Assembly: GCF_000969985.1 (NCBI RefSeq) | Contig: NZ_CP009526.1 | Coordinates: forward strand, 2,046,001-2,110,000 | Reading direction: 5' to 3' | Origin: Methanosarcina barkeri str. Wiesmoor | Lineage (GTDB): Archaea; Halobacteriota; Methanosarcinia; Methanosarcinales; Methanosarcinaceae | DNA: 64,000 nucleotides | Shown: positions 61,483 to 64,000 of the stretch, piece after piece | How the letters are laid out: the number at the start of each line of letters is the position of its first letter | Position numbering within the stretch: position 1 is the stretch's first letter | The notes under the pieces: model-generated | Database searches by the model: none | The model's input: the letters and a program-made list of their open reading frames with translations, nothing else | What the model was told of the DNA's origin: nothing | Position numbers and translations under genes: made by a program

Positions 61483-62235
61483 ATGAATAATACATCAAGA
61501 AAACCCTGGACTATTTCACTGGGAATTTTTACAATCTGGCTGATTGTTGTTGTGGGAGGAGGACTGCTGCAGGTTAAAGGCCAGCCCACTCAACTTGATG
61601 AACTGGTTAAAAGTCAGCTTATTTATGGAGTACTTACTGCAATAGTCTTTTTGTCTGGGGCAATTACCTATTTTAACTGGTGGGATCAAGTCGGGTGGAA
61701 AGGTCCGAATGATTCACGGAATTTGCGCCTTTTATTGTTACCGGCCATGTTCCTCTTCATCATGCTACTGATAGTTTTATTTACAGGCCTGCCACCAACC
61801 CGTGTACTCTTAATTGTAATTATAAACACCTTGATGGTAGGCATCAGTGAAGAGTTGATGTTTCGAGGTGTATTATTTCATGGGGCTTCATCATTATTTG
61901 GAATCTGGCGTGCAGTGTGGATCACAGCAATTGTTTTCGGTTCGGTTCATACGCTAAACAGCTTAATAACCGGAGACTTTAATGCAAGCGTATTCCAGGC
62001 TTTTTTTGCAGGTATGTTTGGAGTCTGGGCAGTAGCCTTGCGGGTCCGCCTCGACACAGTAATTCCTTTAATTGTCATTCACTGGCTGTGGGATTGCCTG
62101 GCATTTCTGACAGGTTCTTCTGAAGGGCTGGTGTTGTTACTCTTTTCGTTTATTCTATTCTTATATGGTATCTGGCTATTACGAGGCTTTCGCACAACCG
62201 CTGCGTCGGTTCACGTCAATAGAGTTCGGGAATAA
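61483..62235 (+). CDS. CPBP-family intramembrane metalloprotease
   Basis: 250 residues, seven or eight TM helices. Motif 1 VGISEELMFRGVLFHG (EExxxR) is intact, motif 2 IVFGSVHTLN has the His, motif 3 VIHWLWD too. Such proteins cleave prenylated or other membrane substrates or serve in peptide processing. ATG at 61483 follows gggggttaggta. Not near a bacteriocin gene. Compare the divergent paralogue at 39268-40137. Confidence 0.9.
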   Translation: MNNTSRKPWTISLGIFTIWLIVVVGGGLLQVKGQPTQLDELVKSQLIYGVLTAIVFLSGAITYFNWWDQVGWKGPNDSRNLRLLLLPAMFLFIMLLIVLFTGLPPTRVLLIVIINTLMVGISEELMFRGVLFHGASSLFGIWRAVWITAIVFGSVHTLNSLITGDFNASVFQAFFAGMFGVWAVALRVRLDTVIPLIVIHWLWDCLAFLTGSSEGLVLLLFSFILFLYGIWLLRGFRTTAASVHVNRVRE

Positions 62236-62267
62236 GATACTCAAACCTAAATGTCGACCCGTCGTTT

Positions 62268-62325
62268 TCGCTCAAGCCTTTTTTGAAAAGGCTTGCGCTT
62301 AAGCAGTTTTTTGAAAAGACTTGAT
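62268..62325. terminator. Palindromic T-rich terminator-like repeat
   Basis: gctcaagccttttttgaaaa, then ggcttgcgcttaagc is a hairpin with T/A stem centre, followed by ttttttgaaaagacttg. It sits between converging genes (61483-62235 and 62373-63902) and may stop both. Confidence 0.5.
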
Positions 62326-62372
62326 TTTCAAATACAGGTGATCACCTGACCCTACTGGAAAGGGAGCTTGTG

Positions 62373-63902
62373 TCAGCAATAAGTTTTAAACAGGTTTTCC
62401 AGGAATATCCAGACTTTCTCAATCGAAGGAACGAAGATCTTTTCAGCAGGAGAATGCGCATCTTTGATCGTTGGCCCAAAAGAAATCATTTCCATACCTT
62501 CATGCGCCGAACCGATTATTCCGCATTCAAGCCCTGCGTGAATCACTTCAATCTCAGGCTCTTTCCCAAATGTCTCGGTATAAACTTGCTTGCATTTTAA
62601 GATCAGTTCGGACTTCAGGTTGGGCTCCCATGCAGGATATCCGGGCTCATGTTCAACCCATGCGCCTGCAAGCTTTGAGATTGCTTCCACTTTTCCGCTA
62701 ATTTCAGCCAGCCTGAGATTGTTTGAACTGCGTTGGCTTGACACGATTATTACTTCATTTCCAGCCGTCCGGACTGTTGCAAGATTATTTGAGGTTTCGA
62801 CAAGCCCATGAATAGTCTCCGACATCCTGTAAACCCCGTGCGGCAGCCCCAGGATCAGTTCTAGAAGTTTTTCTTCGGTCTCTAGCGAAAAGACCCGAAC
62901 ATGAGACACTTCCTCTCTGGGGATCTTATCTTCTGCAACTTCAAAAATTATTTCTCTGCTAATTTCTTCAAAATTCAAAATAAGTCCAGGATCAGTTTTT
63001 GCATATTCAGCTTTAAATGCGTGCCTGATATCTGACATTGTTTCTGCGGCTTTTTCGAGTTTTTCCCCGTGGAGGGCAATAAAAGCTTCTGCAGTACTGG
63101 GAATTGCATTATGGACAGTGCCTCCGTTCAACAGGACAAGCCTTACATTTTCTATCCCAAGTTTTCCCCTGAGTTTGACCAGTGCCAGGGAGAGCAACTG
63201 TATCCCGTTTGCGCGTTGTTTGTTGATTTCAGTCCCGGAATGCCCACCTTCCAGTCCTTCAACCGAGAGCCTGAAGAACCTAAATAAATTTTCTTCTTTG
63301 AAATCAAGCAGTTCCCACTCAACAGGAAGTGTAATCTGTGAATTCTGCCCGCCTGCACACCCTATTACAAAAATGCCTTCATCCTCTGAGTCAAGGTTCA
63401 GAAGTATTTTTCCTTCAAAAAAGCCAGTTTCAAGTCCTCTCGCTCCTGTCAGACCTGTTTCCTCGTCTACCGTAAAAAGCAGCTCAAGTGGTGGATGCCC
63501 GATTTCTCCTTTCTTCCCTGCTTCTGCCATTACCAGTCCAAGTGCAAGGGCAATTCCATCATCCGCACCTATGGAAGTTCCATCTCCCCGCATCCAGTCC
63601 CCGTCGCAAATACATCTTATAGGGTCTCTGGAAAAGTCGTGTATGGAGTCTTTACATTTCTCGCAGACCATATCCATATGCCCTTGCAAGATAAGTGTGG
63701 GAGAGTCCTCATATCCAGTTGTTGCAGGGACTTTGATAAGCACATTGTTTAAGGAATCGGCTTTTACCTCAAAACCTCTGGACCGGCCCCACTCCTGCAG
63801 CCAGGTTGAAATCTGTTCTTCATGCTTTGAACGTCTCGGGATTTTATTGATTTCTTCAAAGACTTCGAGGATCTGTTGAGTTTTAGGGTGCATAGAGATC
63901 AA
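62373..63902 (-). CDS. pepD: Aminoacyl-histidine dipeptidase-like M20 peptidase
   Basis: 509 residues. Zinc-site motifs of the M20 family: LILQGHMDMVC (His75, Asp77), IGADDGIALALG (Asp114), TVDEETGLTGARG (Glu147, Glu148) and LDSEDEGIFVIGCAGG. The ending with GLECGIIGSAHEGMEMISFG, then DAHSPAEKI gives the last His. PepD-type enzymes hydrolyse Xaa-His and other dipeptides. Cytoplasmic. Full length, start ATG at 63902. Confidence 0.93.
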   Translation of the reverse strand: MISMHPKTQQILEVFEEINKIPRRSKHEEQISTWLQEWGRSRGFEVKADSLNNVLIKVPATTGYEDSPTLILQGHMDMVCEKCKDSIHDFSRDPIRCICDGDWMRGDGTSIGADDGIALALGLVMAEAGKKGEIGHPPLELLFTVDEETGLTGARGLETGFFEGKILLNLDSEDEGIFVIGCAGGQNSQITLPVEWELLDFKEENLFRFFRLSVEGLEGGHSGTEINKQRANGIQLLSLALVKLRGKLGIENVRLVLLNGGTVHNAIPSTAEAFIALHGEKLEKAAETMSDIRHAFKAEYAKTDPGLILNFEEISREIIFEVAEDKIPREEVSHVRVFSLETEEKLLELILGLPHGVYRMSETIHGLVETSNNLATVRTAGNEVIIVSSQRSSNNLRLAEISGKVEAISKLAGAWVEHEPGYPAWEPNLKSELILKCKQVYTETFGKEPEIEVIHAGLECGIIGSAHEGMEMISFGPTIKDAHSPAEKIFVPSIEKVWIFLENLFKTYC

Positions 63903-64000
63903 TTTTTTTCATGGGTTGTTAATGGTTTGTTATTCAAGGTTGTTCTCAGGTGTGTTTTTCAGGGCTGTTGTTAGAGTTATTGTTAGTTGTTGTTAGGGCT
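63903..64000. other. Window end, short T-rich repeats
   Basis: Words such as ttgttgttag and gggttgttaatggtttgtta. Nothing called. Confidence 0.4.

Overview
The window reads as a chromosomal segment of a Methanosarcina-type methanogen. The grounds are archaeal core genes (Brix-domain ribosome biogenesis protein, KEOPS subunit Pcc1, THEP1 NTPase, PEP synthase), a PGF-CTERM surface-protein tail, sparse Bacteria-style operons, long AT-rich spacers, and many insertion-sequence remnants and short tandem repeats. The species cannot be told from the sequence alone. No rRNA or tRNA gene was found.

Layout. 1-2.6 kb: the 3' part of ppsA, then two tiny zinc-ribbon genes. 2.6-15.5 kb: an eroded accessory region. 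It holds a broken marC, a helicase stump, a pentapeptide-repeat membrane protein, an IS5-like element inserted at another element's gene, an orphan antitoxin-like gene, a HAD phosphatase, a phage terminase remnant, a 757-residue fusion of a seven-bladed lectin-like propeller with an alpha/beta-hydrolase, a 0.33-kb inverted-repeat element and an AT-rich membrane protein. 15.6-39 kb: an envelope and ion-stress island, mostly on the minus strand. It carries two Cys-type sulfatases with their radical-SAM maturase, LURP-one proteins, DUF1269, MscS, CPA-type antiporter, DUF1254/1214, DUF6325, DUF389 and two AI-2E family permeases. Inside it a block (sulfatase, DUF1269, MscS, antiporter) exists once in full and twice as decayed copies. 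One of those deletions fused antiporter to MscS. 39-52.4 kb: a housekeeping and accessory mix (CPBP proteins, TPR, Ig-like surface protein, TM2 proteins, deaminase, permuted GTPase, THEP1, DUF2284, winged-helix regulator, Brix, Pcc1). 52.4-54.2 kb: an IS605-type element with an intact TnpB, a likely omegaRNA and a TnpA carrying a nonsense codon. 54.4-64 kb: a small Cys-rich protein, JAMM protease-like protein, malic enzyme, flavin-binding protein, IS1634-like transposase remains, a CPBP protease and PepD-like dipeptidase.

How genes may work together (inference). The maturase would activate both sulfatases, each of which has a Cys at the formylglycine position. MscS, the antiporter, DUF389 and AI-2E permeases suggest an osmotic or ion-stress cluster that was copied in tandem and is now being lost. 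A 15-bp inverted-terminal sequence links one IS to three palindromic miniature elements elsewhere in the window. The candidate for a new system is the propeller-hydrolase fusion, which looks like a carbohydrate-targeted lipase or esterase and is followed by a 25-codon peptide gene with a good ribosome-binding site.
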